Below, piece after piece: positions 17,673 to 26,685 of a stretch of 64,000 nt of DNA (the first letter of the stretch is position 1; every line of letters begins with the position of its first letter). The notes below the pieces were generated by a model. The model was not told the DNA's origin and did no database searches. It saw only the letters and a program-made list of their open reading frames with translations. Position numbers and translations under genes: made by a program. Origin of the DNA: JBDLID01 sp039715055 (GTDB lineage Bacteria; Desulfobacterota; Desulfobulbia; Desulfobulbales; Desulfocapsaceae); the NCBI GenBank assembly GCA_039715055.1, contig JBDLID010000001.1, positions 20,810-84,809 on the forward strand, read 5' to 3'.

Positions 17673-18856
17673 CTCTGTTCCCGGGGGTGATTATTTTTTT
17701 CTTCCTGAAGCCGCTCAAGTTTACTTTTAAGGTAGGCACTGCACCCTTTTGACCATTCACCCAGCGCAAACTGTTCAAGGGGTTCTCGAAATGAACTTAA
17801 GGAAAGAGGTTCTTCACCATTGTCGAGCAATTCTTTTTCAGTGTGTTCAAACAACCTGATCCACATATCACATGCCTGGGAACGGTTTCGCCAATCGCCA
17901 TCTATAGCACCTCCCGGGCAATGCCCCTTGCACATCAGAAAGAAACGGCAGCCGCTGCAGCCCCCGTGTTCACGCGGGGTGTAATAGAGGGCAAGACAAC
18001 GCTCAAACCCAACCTGGTCCGCCTTGACAAAGTCGATGCCATCCTTGTTGGTCCGGCCACAGTTGGAACGCTGACCATGCCCCTCAACCCCCTGAACAGC
18101 CCGGGTGGTATAGGGGTCGCATCCGTTCCAGATACAGGTTGTGTTATCATCCCGGCCAAGGAGCATATTTCTGATATCACCAAACACATCAAAACGGAGA
18201 TTTTCGAGCTCCTTTTCAAGATCGGCAAAGCTCAAAAATGCGCTCAGCTGCTCATCAACAGTCAGTAAATACTTATGGCCGATCATGTCACTTTCCACTT
18301 CCAGATCATGGAGGCGGGCATGCTTGATTCCGATGAAATCAAGCCAGCGAAACCAGTCATGCATTCGTGGCAGCTTATCAGAGGTAGCATTATTTTTATG
18401 GAGGGTGACAATAAGGCTCGGCGTCAACCCCTCCCGGAGCAGCTGCTCAATCACTGCATGAGTTCTGGCTGTCAGCTCACGAGTACGGTTACGACTGCCG
18501 GCCCAGCGTGCATCGTTGAGCTCCTCCGGGCCATCGACTGAGATGCCCACATTGACCTTGTATTTCTTAAAGAGGTCGATATGAACATCGCTGATCAGTG
18601 TCCCGTTTGTCTGGATGCCGTTGGCTCCGAATTCTTCAAGTCCAAAGGCCCACAACTCCTCAAGGACAGGCAGGGGTGTCAGCAGTGGTTCACCACCGAA
18701 GATGGTGAACTCTCCACCGTTTCGGGCAAGCGTCGCCTTCATCTTTTCCACATCGTACTGACTCGGCACATTCCCGGCATCACGCTGTGGAAACTGGTAG
18801 CAATACTGACACTGGAGGTTGCATTTTACTCCCAGCGGGCGGACTTCAATACTCAT
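17669..18856 (-). CDS. Radical SAM/SPASM peptide maturase
   Basis: A 395-residue radical SAM enzyme. The SAM cluster motif CX3CX2C is at Cys12, 16 and 19 and the GGEP motif at 54-57. The C-terminal half has nine further Cys (241, 246, 266, 287, 300, 303, 309, 313, 329), with CSGCRFFLMCKGHC at 300-313, the SPASM pattern for two auxiliary [4Fe-4S] clusters. Such enzymes modify side chains of ribosomal peptides or proteins (PqqE, anSME and others). Neighbouring PqqD-like, kinase and repeat-protein genes support a protein-maturation role. The chemistry cannot be deduced from sequence. Confidence 0.88.
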   Translation of the reverse strand: MSIEVRPLGVKCNLQCQYCYQFPQRDAGNVPSQYDVEKMKATLARNGGEFTIFGGEPLLTPLPVLEELWAFGLEEFGANGIQTNGTLISDVHIDLFKKYKVNVGISVDGPEELNDARWAGSRNRTRELTARTHAVIEQLLREGLTPSLIVTLHKNNATSDKLPRMHDWFRWLDFIGIKHARLHDLEVESDMIGHKYLLTVDEQLSAFLSFADLEKELENLRFDVFGDIRNMLLGRDDNTTCIWNGCDPYTTRAVQGVEGHGQRSNCGRTNKDGIDFVKADQVGFERCLALYYTPREHGGCSGCRFFLMCKGHCPGGAIDGDWRNRSQACDMWIRLFEHTEKELLDNGEEPLSLSSFREPLEQFALGEWSKGCSAYLKSKLERLQEEKNNHPREQR

Positions 18857-18951
18857 ACAATAAACTCAGGAAAGGATTGTTTAGGGACTGTTTCAAGCAA
18901 AACCGACAATCACTGCAACATATTGCCTGCAAAAACGATTTCCGGATGAGA

Positions 18952-20151
18952 TCAGCGAAGAGACGGGAAACCTTTTGCAGCAAATCGCAGAGAATCAGAC
19001 AACCACTGCAGCCAGCGAATTGTCACCGGCGGTTTTTCATTACGCTCCGGATAGTGCCGCAGCCGCCATTCAGCCATCAATTCAGCAATATACGACAAAT
19101 GCAGGAACCAATATGCCAGAGTCGAATATTTTTTTCCATCATTATAATAAAGGTGCTGCCACCATAGCGGGGGAAACAGTGTATCAAGAAGCAGCTGCGG
19201 GTATCTGCTCTTTTCGGTAGTTGACCAACGGTGGCGGGGCCAGCCCTGATAGTCTTTTCCGATGGTGACGGCTGCTCTGCTTTCCTTTATCCCGAGGTGC
19301 TCCATTACTGGTTCTGAAAACGGACACAACTGATGCAACTGGGCCAGACCCGACAATACCTCCGGGGAGACCCGACCCATTTCCTGCCAGTCGATCACAT
19401 CAAATTTTTTTTCCACAAGTGTGACGATGTCAGCCAGGTGCATCAGACGAAACGGCTCGTAGTACAGGGGCATCCGAAACCCATGCTCAAACAGGTAGCA
19501 GAGCATTCCGCCATAGTCCAGGGAAAACGCTTCAACCCCTTCCAGGTCAATGGTGATCAAATTTTGAGCGACCGCATCATAGTCCAGCTTCGGATATCGA
19601 GGAAGAACGGGAAGCAGCCTGCGATGCAGCTCCAATTCAACATGCACGCCGTCAATCTCCTTGAAAAGTGGCACCATATGGTGGTGCTCCTGCAGCACAT
19701 GGTGCGGAATCTCTGCACGAAAGCCCAGCCCGGACAACACATTCTCAGCGTCCTCAAAACTCTCCTCCTTCAGGAGCAGATCGATATCCCGCATGGGCCT
19801 CATCCCGATCTCGCTGTAGATTTGGCTGGCCAGGACCATACCCTTCAGGACGACGACCTCTATTCCGGCCTGCTGTAATAGTTTAAGCACTTCTTTGAGG
19901 AGCGACAAACGAACCTGGTTGGCATGGCGACACCGGTAGGCCAGCAGCTTAAGGAGATGTTTCTGCTGAATGGGGACAGAGATGGTACTCATTTTGAGAT
20001 GATGCCAGAGCAGCGGGGCCATACCGTGGAACTGCGCACGATCAAGGAGCAGGTCCCACTGACTGAAACCATCGAAACACTCTTCCAGTACTGGAATGGT
20101 GGCAGCTATGGGGTCCTGCCGCGCACAGCAGGCGAGAATCTGTTCTATCAT
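18952..20151 (-). CDS. Nucleotidyltransferase-like protein (NTP_transf_5)
   Basis: A 399-residue protein with the signature of the uncharacterised nucleotidyltransferase family PF14907: VVLKGMVLASQIY followed by RPMRDIDLLLK near residues 118-128 (the Asp pair is the metal site), then HVELELH. Members of this family are found next to PqqD and HprK-like genes in RiPP and capsule loci, where they may transfer a nucleotidyl group to a peptide. It is the first gene of the minus-strand cluster, 95 bases before the radical SAM gene. Function in this cluster is inferred from company only. Confidence 0.8.
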   Translation of the reverse strand: MIEQILACCARQDPIAATIPVLEECFDGFSQWDLLLDRAQFHGMAPLLWHHLKMSTISVPIQQKHLLKLLAYRCRHANQVRLSLLKEVLKLLQQAGIEVVVLKGMVLASQIYSEIGMRPMRDIDLLLKEESFEDAENVLSGLGFRAEIPHHVLQEHHHMVPLFKEIDGVHVELELHRRLLPVLPRYPKLDYDAVAQNLITIDLEGVEAFSLDYGGMLCYLFEHGFRMPLYYEPFRLMHLADIVTLVEKKFDVIDWQEMGRVSPEVLSGLAQLHQLCPFSEPVMEHLGIKESRAAVTIGKDYQGWPRHRWSTTEKSRYPQLLLDTLFPPLWWQHLYYNDGKKYSTLAYWFLHLSYIAELMAEWRLRHYPERNEKPPVTIRWLQWLSDSLRFAAKGFPSLR

Positions 20152-20403
20152 CTGAAAAAGGGGTTAAGGGACAGCAGCTGTTTCACGATTCAGAGTAAAA
20201 ATTGCCTGGGGACTGTAATTTTTTTTATAGTTATCACACAACTCTTTGATTTGTAAACTGTTTCCCTATTTACACCCTGCCACCTCCTGTCATTTTCAAT
20301 ATCTCCCCTTGCCTCCCAACGTCACGTTGTGGTATTTTTGATCATTAATCACTTTGACCGGACCACCATTATTAAACATCTCAACTTAAAAAAATAGATC
20401 ACC

Positions 20404-21012
20404 ATGGCCTCACAACTCAATAAAAGCAGTTTTCTTCTTCCTTTAGCCATCGGCCTCATCGTCGGTTTTCTGGCCGGGGCGGTCTTTGCCGTCTTCAAAC
20501 TTGACTCAAGCCCGGCTCCCCCGTCAGCGGTTCAAAGCAGTGGCGGTCAGCAGCAGTCACCAGGGCCGAGTGCTCAGGAGGCTGAGGCCATTGCCAACCT
20601 CAAGGCGGCAGTGGCTGCCAAACCGGACGATGCTGACTCATGGACCCGGCTGGGCCATCTCTATTACGACTCCAGTCAATTCCAGGAAGCCATTGATGCC
20701 TATAAGCGGACCCTTGAACTTCAACCGTCAAACAGTGACGTATGGACGGATATGGGGGTCATGTACCGCCGACTCAACAACCCGGAAGAGGCAATCCGCA
20801 GCTTTGACAAGGCCATGTCCTTTTCACCAAACCACCTGCCGTCAAGGCTCAACAAGGGCGTCGTTCTTCTCTTTGACCTGGGCAAGGCGGAGGAAGCCAT
20901 TACCTCCTGGGAAGAGGCGCTCACCATCAACCCGCAAGCGACAACCGCCAACGGTCAATCACTGAGAGAATTCGTTGACCAGGTCAAGGCGGAACAGAGC
21001 AAAAAACAATAG
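20404..21012 (+). CDS. Membrane-anchored TPR protein
   Basis: A 202-residue protein with one N-terminal membrane helix (residues about 11-37) and a Pro/Ser/Gln-rich linker, then three to four TPR units (about 65-185: DSWTRLGHLYYDSSQFQEAI, then DVWTDMGVMYRRLNNPEEAI and so on). This is a cytochrome-c-biogenesis- or CcmH-like layout, but no cytochrome genes are near. TPR arrays bind other proteins. It is divergent from the maturation cluster, and a long inverted repeat separates it from metY. Confidence 0.8.
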   Translation: MASQLNKSSFLLPLAIGLIVGFLAGAVFAVFKLDSSPAPPSAVQSSGGQQQSPGPSAQEAEAIANLKAAVAAKPDDADSWTRLGHLYYDSSQFQEAIDAYKRTLELQPSNSDVWTDMGVMYRRLNNPEEAIRSFDKAMSFSPNHLPSRLNKGVVLLFDLGKAEEAITSWEEALTINPQATTANGQSLREFVDQVKAEQSKKQ

Positions 21013-21061
21013 CCGGATCTGAAAACCTCAGGCAAGACACTTAATTCAACAGAAGGAGATG

Positions 21062-21164
21062 GCCTTTCAGATGTGGTCCAGATTTGAACAAGCGGACCTT
21101 CGAGGAATAGCCTGACCTCTCCGAGCAGGCCTGATCATTTAAAGCTGGACCACAGCTGAAAGGC
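21062..21164 (+). promoter_or_regulatory. Long inverted repeat in the metY leader
   Basis: Two 20-base arms (21062-21081 and 21145-21164) are complementary with one mismatch, and the pairing continues imperfectly inward. They enclose about 63 bases with a smaller possible stem (GCCTG...CAGGC). The element ends 13 bases before the metY start codon. It could be a leader RNA structure controlling the methionine-cysteine genes or a terminator-like hairpin of the TPR gene. I cannot match it to a known SAM or SAH riboswitch, and no target duplication suggests insertion. Confidence 0.5.
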
Positions 21165-21177
21165 TTACTAAAAAAAA

Positions 21178-22461
21178 ATGAAATTTGAAACTACAGCCCT
21201 TCACGGCGGCCACCAGGTAGACCAGGACACCCTTTCACGTGCGGTTCCCCTCTACCGGACAAGCTCCTACCTGTTCAAAGACACCCAGCATGCTGCCAAC
21301 CTCTTTGGCCTTAAAGAGATGGGCAACATTTACAGCCGGATCTCCAACCCAACCCAGGGGGTTCTCGAGGAGCGGCTGGCCATGCTCGAGGGGGGGGCGG
21401 CAGCCCTTGCCCTGTCTTCGGGAACCTCGGCAATCTTTTATGCGGTCATCAACATCTGTGAGCACGGTGATGAGATTGTTGCCGCCTCCAGTCTTTATGG
21501 CGGCACCTACTCCCAGTTTGACTCCATCCTGCCCCAGCTGGGGATCAAGGTTCGCCTCGTTGACGGCAGCGATCCGGCCAACTATGCGGCAGCGATCAAC
21601 GACAGGACACGGGCGCTCTTCTGTGAGACCATTGCCAATCCGGCATTGATGATGACCGATATCGAGGCGGTAGCAGCAGTTGCCCACGAACATAACCTGC
21701 CGCTGATTGTCGACTCCACCTTCACCCCGCCATGTATGCTCCGCCCGCTGGAGCACGGTGCCGACATCGTGGTTCACTCACTGACCAAGTGGATCGGCGG
21801 CCACGGCACCGCCCTTGGCGGCATTGTCATCGACAGCGGCAAGTTTGACTGGACCGACCCCAAGTTCACCCTGTTCAATGAACCGGACCCGTCCTACCAT
21901 GGCCTTCGCTACGCCCATGACCTGGGTGATCTTAATCCGGTCGCCTTTGCCCTGCGCATGCGCCTCGTTCCACTGCGTAACCTCGGTGCCTGCATCTCTC
22001 CCGACAACTGCTGGATGATCCTCCAGGGCCTTGAAACACTTTCCCTGCGTATGGAACGCCACAGTGACAACGGTGCTGCTGTGGCTGAGTATCTCAACAA
22101 CCACCCAGGCGTTGACTGGGTCAACTATCCGGGGCTCAAGGACCATGCCAGTTACCCGACAGCAGTCAGGTATCTCAAAAACGGATTCGGTGGCATGGTG
22201 ACATTCGGCATCAAGGGTGGACTTGAACCGGGCCGTAAATTCATTGAGTCACTGAACCTGCTCTCTCACCTGGCAAACGTTGGTGACGCCAAATCACTGG
22301 CCATCCATCCGGCTTCAACGACCCACTCCCAGCTGTCGGAAGAGCAGCTGCAGGACGCCGGAATCACATCAGCCATGATTCGTCTTTCCATCGGTATCGA
22401 ACATATCGACGACATCATCGGTGACATCGACCAGGCGCTGGTAGAGGCACTTGGCGAGTGA
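21178..22461 (+). CDS. metY: O-acetylhomoserine sulfhydrylase
   Basis: A 427-residue PLP enzyme of the Cys/Met metabolism family that makes homocysteine directly from O-acetylhomoserine and sulfide. It starts with the typical FETTALHGGH. The PLP-binding Lys lies in HSLTKWIGGHG, and YSRISNPTQGVLEERLA and SSGTSAIFYA are characteristic blocks. It heads a run of metY-metX-metW-epsC-cysK. Direct sulfhydrylation fits a sulfide-producing organism. The long inverted repeat immediately upstream may regulate it. Confidence 0.95.
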   Translation: MKFETTALHGGHQVDQDTLSRAVPLYRTSSYLFKDTQHAANLFGLKEMGNIYSRISNPTQGVLEERLAMLEGGAAALALSSGTSAIFYAVINICEHGDEIVAASSLYGGTYSQFDSILPQLGIKVRLVDGSDPANYAAAINDRTRALFCETIANPALMMTDIEAVAAVAHEHNLPLIVDSTFTPPCMLRPLEHGADIVVHSLTKWIGGHGTALGGIVIDSGKFDWTDPKFTLFNEPDPSYHGLRYAHDLGDLNPVAFALRMRLVPLRNLGACISPDNCWMILQGLETLSLRMERHSDNGAAVAEYLNNHPGVDWVNYPGLKDHASYPTAVRYLKNGFGGMVTFGIKGGLEPGRKFIESLNLLSHLANVGDAKSLAIHPASTTHSQLSEEQLQDAGITSAMIRLSIGIEHIDDIIGDIDQALVEALGE

Positions 22462-22504
22462 GAGCCGTACAAGCCAATCAGACCAATAACGTCGCAGACT
22501 TTTA

Positions 22505-23623
22505 ATGCCCCTCTCCACATACACATACGGTGCTCCGCCCGACGAACATACCCTGGAAAACGGAGAAAAACTGGGGCCGATCACCATTGCCTATGAAACC
22601 CATGGAGAGCTGAACGCTGCCTGCGACAACACCATCCTGATCTGTCACGCCTTCTCCGGCGATGCCCACGTGGCCTCAAACATTGACGACAAAGACAGCA
22701 GTGAACCGGAGGGGTGGTGGCAGTTCATGGTCGGTCCGGGCAAGGGGATCGACACAGATCAATATTTTGTAATTTGTTCAAATATTCTCGGCAGCTGTAT
22801 GGGGTCAACCGGCCCGTCATCAACCCCACCGGATAAAGACAGGCCATACGGGCTTGATTTTCCCATGGTGACCATTGGTGACATGGTTGACGCCCAGAAA
22901 AAACTGATCGATCATCTCGGTATCAAGAAGCTCCACTGCGTTATCGGCGGCTCGGTCGGTGGCATGCAGGTTCTCGAGTGGTGTGTCCGCTATCCCGACA
23001 TGGTCCGCTCGGCGGTCCCCATCGCCACCACCATGCGCCACTCGGCGCTGGCCATTGCCTTCAATGAAGTGGCCAGGCAATCCATCATGGCCGACCCCAA
23101 CTGGAATCACGGCAATTATTACGGAGGCGATGGACCCAACCTCGGTCTGGCTGTGGCCAGGATGATCGGCCATGTCACCTATCTTTCCGATGAAGCCATG
23201 CGGAGAAAGTTTGGCCGCAAGCTGCAGGACAAAGAGGATTTATCCTTTAATTTTGGAGCCGACTTCCAGGTGGAGAGCTACCTGCGCTACCAGGGGTCAA
23301 AATTTGTCAAACGATTCGACGCCAATGCCCTGCTCTACATCACCAAGGCCTCCGACTACTTTGATCTTGTCGACAACAAACACACCGAAGAGAGTTTGCA
23401 GGACCTCTGTGGCTCCAGGTCTAAATTTCTCATCATCTCCTATAGCTCTGACTGGCTCTATCCCACCTACCAGGCGAAAGAACTGGTCCAGGCCCTGAAA
23501 CGAACCGGCCAGGATGTAAGTTTTTGTGAAATTGAGGCAGACTGCGGCCATGACGCCTTTCTCATTGAAGACCAGCGGCTCACCAACCTGATCAGAGGAT
23601 TCCTTGATGGCCTCTCCCAATAA
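22505..23623 (+). CDS. metX: Homoserine O-acetyltransferase
   Basis: A 372-residue alpha/beta-hydrolase fold enzyme that acetylates homoserine from acetyl-CoA, giving the substrate of the preceding gene. The nucleophile elbow is GGSVGGMQVLEW, and the catalytic Asp and His lie in SDWLYPTYQ and DCGHDAFLIE near the end. Length and the opening TYGAPPDEHTLENGEKLGPI are normal for the family. Its end overlaps metW. Confidence 0.95.
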   Translation: MPLSTYTYGAPPDEHTLENGEKLGPITIAYETHGELNAACDNTILICHAFSGDAHVASNIDDKDSSEPEGWWQFMVGPGKGIDTDQYFVICSNILGSCMGSTGPSSTPPDKDRPYGLDFPMVTIGDMVDAQKKLIDHLGIKKLHCVIGGSVGGMQVLEWCVRYPDMVRSAVPIATTMRHSALAIAFNEVARQSIMADPNWNHGNYYGGDGPNLGLAVARMIGHVTYLSDEAMRRKFGRKLQDKEDLSFNFGADFQVESYLRYQGSKFVKRFDANALLYITKASDYFDLVDNKHTEESLQDLCGSRSKFLIISYSSDWLYPTYQAKELVQALKRTGQDVSFCEIEADCGHDAFLIEDQRLTNLIRGFLDGLSQ

Positions 23624-24269
23624 CCAGACCCTTCGCTTTGACCTACAGATCATTGCCTCATGGATTGACCCGGGCAGCCGGATTCTTGATCTCGGCTGCG
23701 GCAGAGGCGATCTCCTTGCCTGGCTCAAAAACCAAAAATCGATCAAGGGAACCGGTATTGAGCAGGACAAGGAGAAGGCGGCTGCCTGTATCGGGCGTGG
23801 ACTCTCTGTGCTTCAGGGGGATCTGAATGATGAGATAAAGGATTACCCGGATAACTTTTTCGATTATGTCATTCTCAGCCAGACCCTCCAGCAGGTCTTC
23901 CAACCCGCCGAGCTGCTCTCTGATCTTTCCCGGATCGGCAGGAGGGTTATCGTCAGTTTTCCCAACTTCAGTCACTACCAGATCCGCCTGCACCTGCTGC
24001 TCAAGGGCCGGGCTCCTAAAAATGAGCAACTGCCCTACTCCTGGTACGATACCCCGAACATTCGGGTGATCACGCTTTCGGATTTTCGTAGATTTGCCGC
24101 CGATCAAGATTATAGTATTGTCAAAGAGGCGGCAGTGAGGAGCTGGGACAGGGAAAAACGGGGAACCGTGATCCGTCTCCTGTCCAATCTCCGCGCCACC
24201 TATGGCATTTTTCTCATTGAACAGACGGCAAAAAAACCGTCACAAACAGCAGATCAGGGAGCTGTGTAA
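23607..24269 (+). CDS. metW: MetW-like methyltransferase
   Basis: A 220-residue MetW-family protein with a SAM-binding motif RILDLGCGRGDLLAWL. MetW is regularly encoded just after metX and forms a functional pair with it in homoserine acetylation. The ATG at 23607 has AGAGGA eight bases upstream; a TTG at 23604 is less likely. It overlaps the metX 3' end by 17 bases, implying translational coupling. Confidence 0.93.
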   Translation: MASPNNQTLRFDLQIIASWIDPGSRILDLGCGRGDLLAWLKNQKSIKGTGIEQDKEKAAACIGRGLSVLQGDLNDEIKDYPDNFFDYVILSQTLQQVFQPAELLSDLSRIGRRVIVSFPNFSHYQIRLHLLLKGRAPKNEQLPYSWYDTPNIRVITLSDFRRFAADQDYSIVKEAAVRSWDREKRGTVIRLLSNLRATYGIFLIEQTAKKPSQTADQGAV

Positions 24270-24271
24270 AA

Positions 24272-25234
24272 ATGAAAAAGATTCCTGACCCTCCGGAGAT
24301 ATGCGGCCATGAGCAGGCCAGTGACGGCTGCCTCCATGACAGCGTGCCGCCGGTGGTCAAAAAACTGGTTGCAGCCCTGCAGACTGAAGACTGCTACGAC
24401 CATGTGGGTCCGGTACCCATCCCGTCTCACCATGAAATCATCAAGATCATCTACCTGGTGCGGCGGATCCTCTTTCCCGGCTATTTCACCAAGACCAAGC
24501 TCTATGCCTCCAACCTGGAGTATTACCTGGGCAAAGAGACCAGTGAGCTCTATGAACGCCTCACCGCCCAGATCGTTCTGGCCATCCGCCATGACTGCCG
24601 GCGTACCAATCTGGCCTGCACCAACTGCGAGACAAGAAGTCACCAGCTGGCACTGGCCTTTATTGAGACCCTGCCCGGCATCACCGCCACCATGGCCGAA
24701 GATATCCGGGCAACCCTTGCCGGTGACCCGGCCACATCCAACCCGGACGAGGTCATCTTCAGCTACCCCGGGATTCTCGCCACATCCATCTATCGAATGG
24801 CCCACGAGCTCAACCTTCTCATGGTACCGATCATCCCGAGAATAATGACCGAACACGCCCACAGCCTGACCGGGATAGATATTCATCCCGGTGCCTCCAT
24901 TGGCCCGGGTCTTTTTATAGATCATGGAACCGGTGTGGTCATCGGTGAGACGAGCAAGATCGGCCAGGATGTCCGTATCTACCAGGGGGTCACCCTGGGC
25001 GCCCTGTCCCTTCCCAAAGACGCAGGTAAAACCCTGCAGAACATCAAACGCCACCCAACCATCGAGGATGAGGTGATCATCTACGCTAACACTACCATAC
25101 TGGGAGGAGACACTGTTATCGGTGCCCGCTCCGTCATCGGCGGCAACATCTGGCTCACCGAGAGTGTGCCGCCCGACACCAAAGTCCTGCTCAAACGTCC
25201 GGAGTTACTCATTTCGGAAAAACAAAAACCGTAA
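24272..25234 (+). CDS. epsC: Serine O-acetyltransferase (EpsC type)
   Basis: A 320-residue enzyme making O-acetylserine for cysteine synthesis. The C-terminal half is a left-handed beta-helix of hexapeptide repeats (IDIHPGASIGPGLFIDHGTGVVIGET, seen in pieces at about 205-235), the active-site region of serine acetyltransferases. The N-terminal helical part is longer than in E. coli CysE, as in EpsC-type enzymes of anaerobes. It begins two bases after metW and ends ten bases before cysK, so the cysteine and methionine genes form one operon. Confidence 0.92.
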   Translation: MKKIPDPPEICGHEQASDGCLHDSVPPVVKKLVAALQTEDCYDHVGPVPIPSHHEIIKIIYLVRRILFPGYFTKTKLYASNLEYYLGKETSELYERLTAQIVLAIRHDCRRTNLACTNCETRSHQLALAFIETLPGITATMAEDIRATLAGDPATSNPDEVIFSYPGILATSIYRMAHELNLLMVPIIPRIMTEHAHSLTGIDIHPGASIGPGLFIDHGTGVVIGETSKIGQDVRIYQGVTLGALSLPKDAGKTLQNIKRHPTIEDEVIIYANTTILGGDTVIGARSVIGGNIWLTESVPPDTKVLLKRPELLISEKQKP

Positions 25235-25244
25235 GAGGTGAACC

Positions 25245-26168
25245 ATGACTCTGCCATCACAGTCACTGACTGATTCCATTGGATCCACCCCCCTGATCAA
25301 GTTGAGCAACATTGCAGCCGGATCGGGTGCAACCATTCTTGCCAAGCAGGAGTCAAGAAACCCCCTGGGCAGCGTCAAGGACCGCATTGCCCTCTCTATG
25401 ATTGAGGCAGCCATGGACCAGGGGCAGATTACCGAACAGACGACCATCATCGAACCCACCAGCGGCAATACCGGCCTGGGCCTGGCCTTTGTCTGTGCAG
25501 CTAAAGGTTTGTCCCTGGTCCTCACCATGCCTGAATCCATGTCCATTGAGCGCAGGCAGTTACTGACTCACCTGGGCGCAAAACTGATTCTTACCCCTGC
25601 AACTGAAGGGATGAGAGGGGCCATTGAAAAGGCCGGGAAAGTCCTCGCTGAGACCGGCAACGGCTTTATGCCCAACCAGTTCAGTAATCCTGCCAACCCG
25701 GAAATTCACAGGCAGACGACTGGCCCGGAGATATGGGAACAGAGTGGAGGCAAGGTCGATATCTTTATCGCCGGTATCGGTACCGGCGGGACCATCACCG
25801 GTGCCGGAGAGTTCCTGAAAGAAAACAACCCGACACTTACGGTCATCGGGGTTGAACCCGCCGATTCACCAATTCTCTCCGGCGGCTCGCCGGGCCCCCA
25901 TAAAATCCAGGGGATCGGGGCGGGCTTTGTACCGGAAATCCTCAACCGGCAAATCATCGATGAGATGATCACGGTCAGTGATACAGATGCCTTCCAGACC
26001 AGCCGGAATATGGCCACAAGAGAGGGGGTTCTCTGCGGTATATCCTCGGGGGCCGCTGCCTGGGCAGCACTTCAGATCGGAGCACGTCCGGAGCATCACG
26101 AAAAGACCATTGTCACCGTACTTCCCGACACCGGGGAACGCTATCTCAGTACCGATCTGTTCAGCTGA
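25245..26168 (+). CDS. cysK: Cysteine synthase
   Basis: A 307-residue fold-type II PLP enzyme that joins O-acetylserine with sulfide to give cysteine. The PLP Lys lies in NPLGSVKDRIA, the substrate loop is TSGNTG, and the phosphate-binding glycine loop is GTGGTITG. The C-terminal GISSGAAAWAA is also typical. The preceding gene supplies its substrate. A GC-rich hairpin follows the stop codon. Confidence 0.95.
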   Translation: MTLPSQSLTDSIGSTPLIKLSNIAAGSGATILAKQESRNPLGSVKDRIALSMIEAAMDQGQITEQTTIIEPTSGNTGLGLAFVCAAKGLSLVLTMPESMSIERRQLLTHLGAKLILTPATEGMRGAIEKAGKVLAETGNGFMPNQFSNPANPEIHRQTTGPEIWEQSGGKVDIFIAGIGTGGTITGAGEFLKENNPTLTVIGVEPADSPILSGGSPGPHKIQGIGAGFVPEILNRQIIDEMITVSDTDAFQTSRNMATREGVLCGISSGAAAWAALQIGARPEHHEKTIVTVLPDTGERYLSTDLFS

Positions 26169-26199
26169 GACAACAAACTCTACGGCAGTAATAAATTAC

Positions 26200-26231
26200 C
26201 CGGCAGGTGGGTGTTTAAACTCACCTGCCGG
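26200..26231 (+). terminator. Hairpin after cysK, possible terminator
   Basis: A perfect 10-bp stem, CCGGCAGGTG (26200-26209) with CACCTGCCGG (26222-26231), lies 31 bases after the cysK stop. There is no T run, so intrinsic termination is uncertain. Confidence 0.55.
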
Positions 26232-26544
26232 ATATCAGACATGACATGGTTTGATTGCAGAATGGAACCAGATGAACTCATGTCAACAGACGGAACATTG
26301 GTACAAGGGCCGCCACAAGCCAGGCGACCTGCCACTCCCCCAGGCTATGACCAGAGACCCTGCCTTAACCACCTGTTATTAAATCGCAAAATATCTGACT
26401 GATAAAAGTGGCTAAGCTTTATGCCTAACCAGATACTATTTTTCAAACCCTAACAAACCAACCCACAAACTACCCCTTCCACTAACAACTGCCCTCACAT
26501 CTTCAGGCGACTCATTAATATTAACGGCTATCAATCTCATATTG

Positions 26545-26573
26545 TTGGCTTTTGGGTATTAATTTTGTTATAA
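26545..26573 (+). promoter_or_regulatory. Candidate sigma70 promoter of the envelope-signalling operon
   Basis: TTGGCT (26545-26550) and TTATAA (26568-26573) are spaced by exactly 17 bases in an AT-rich gap, about 110 bases before the first start codon. Confidence 0.4.
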
Positions 26574-26623
26574 AAAAATTATACCACTTTTCCCTAACAT
26601 AAAAGAGTGACAGGGTGTTATTC

Positions 26624-26650
26624 ATCCGGTTGATTACTGGTCAACCGGAT
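26624..26650 (+). promoter_or_regulatory. Leader hairpin upstream of the coiled-coil gene
   Basis: ATCCGGTTGA (26624-26633) pairs perfectly with TCAACCGGAT (26641-26650) around a 7-base loop, 35 bases before the start codon. No T run follows, so a leader or stability element is more likely than a terminator. Confidence 0.45.
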
Positions 26651-26685
26651 AGGTGCAACATTGCAATTTTTCAGGAGATCTAATA

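Larger units (their letters stand above)
26169..26685. other. Intergenic region before the envelope-signalling operon
   Basis: This 517-base gap holds the cysK hairpin, a promoter candidate (26545-26573), and a 10-bp stem-loop in the leader (26624-26633 with 26641-26650). I see no gene in it. Confidence 0.6.
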
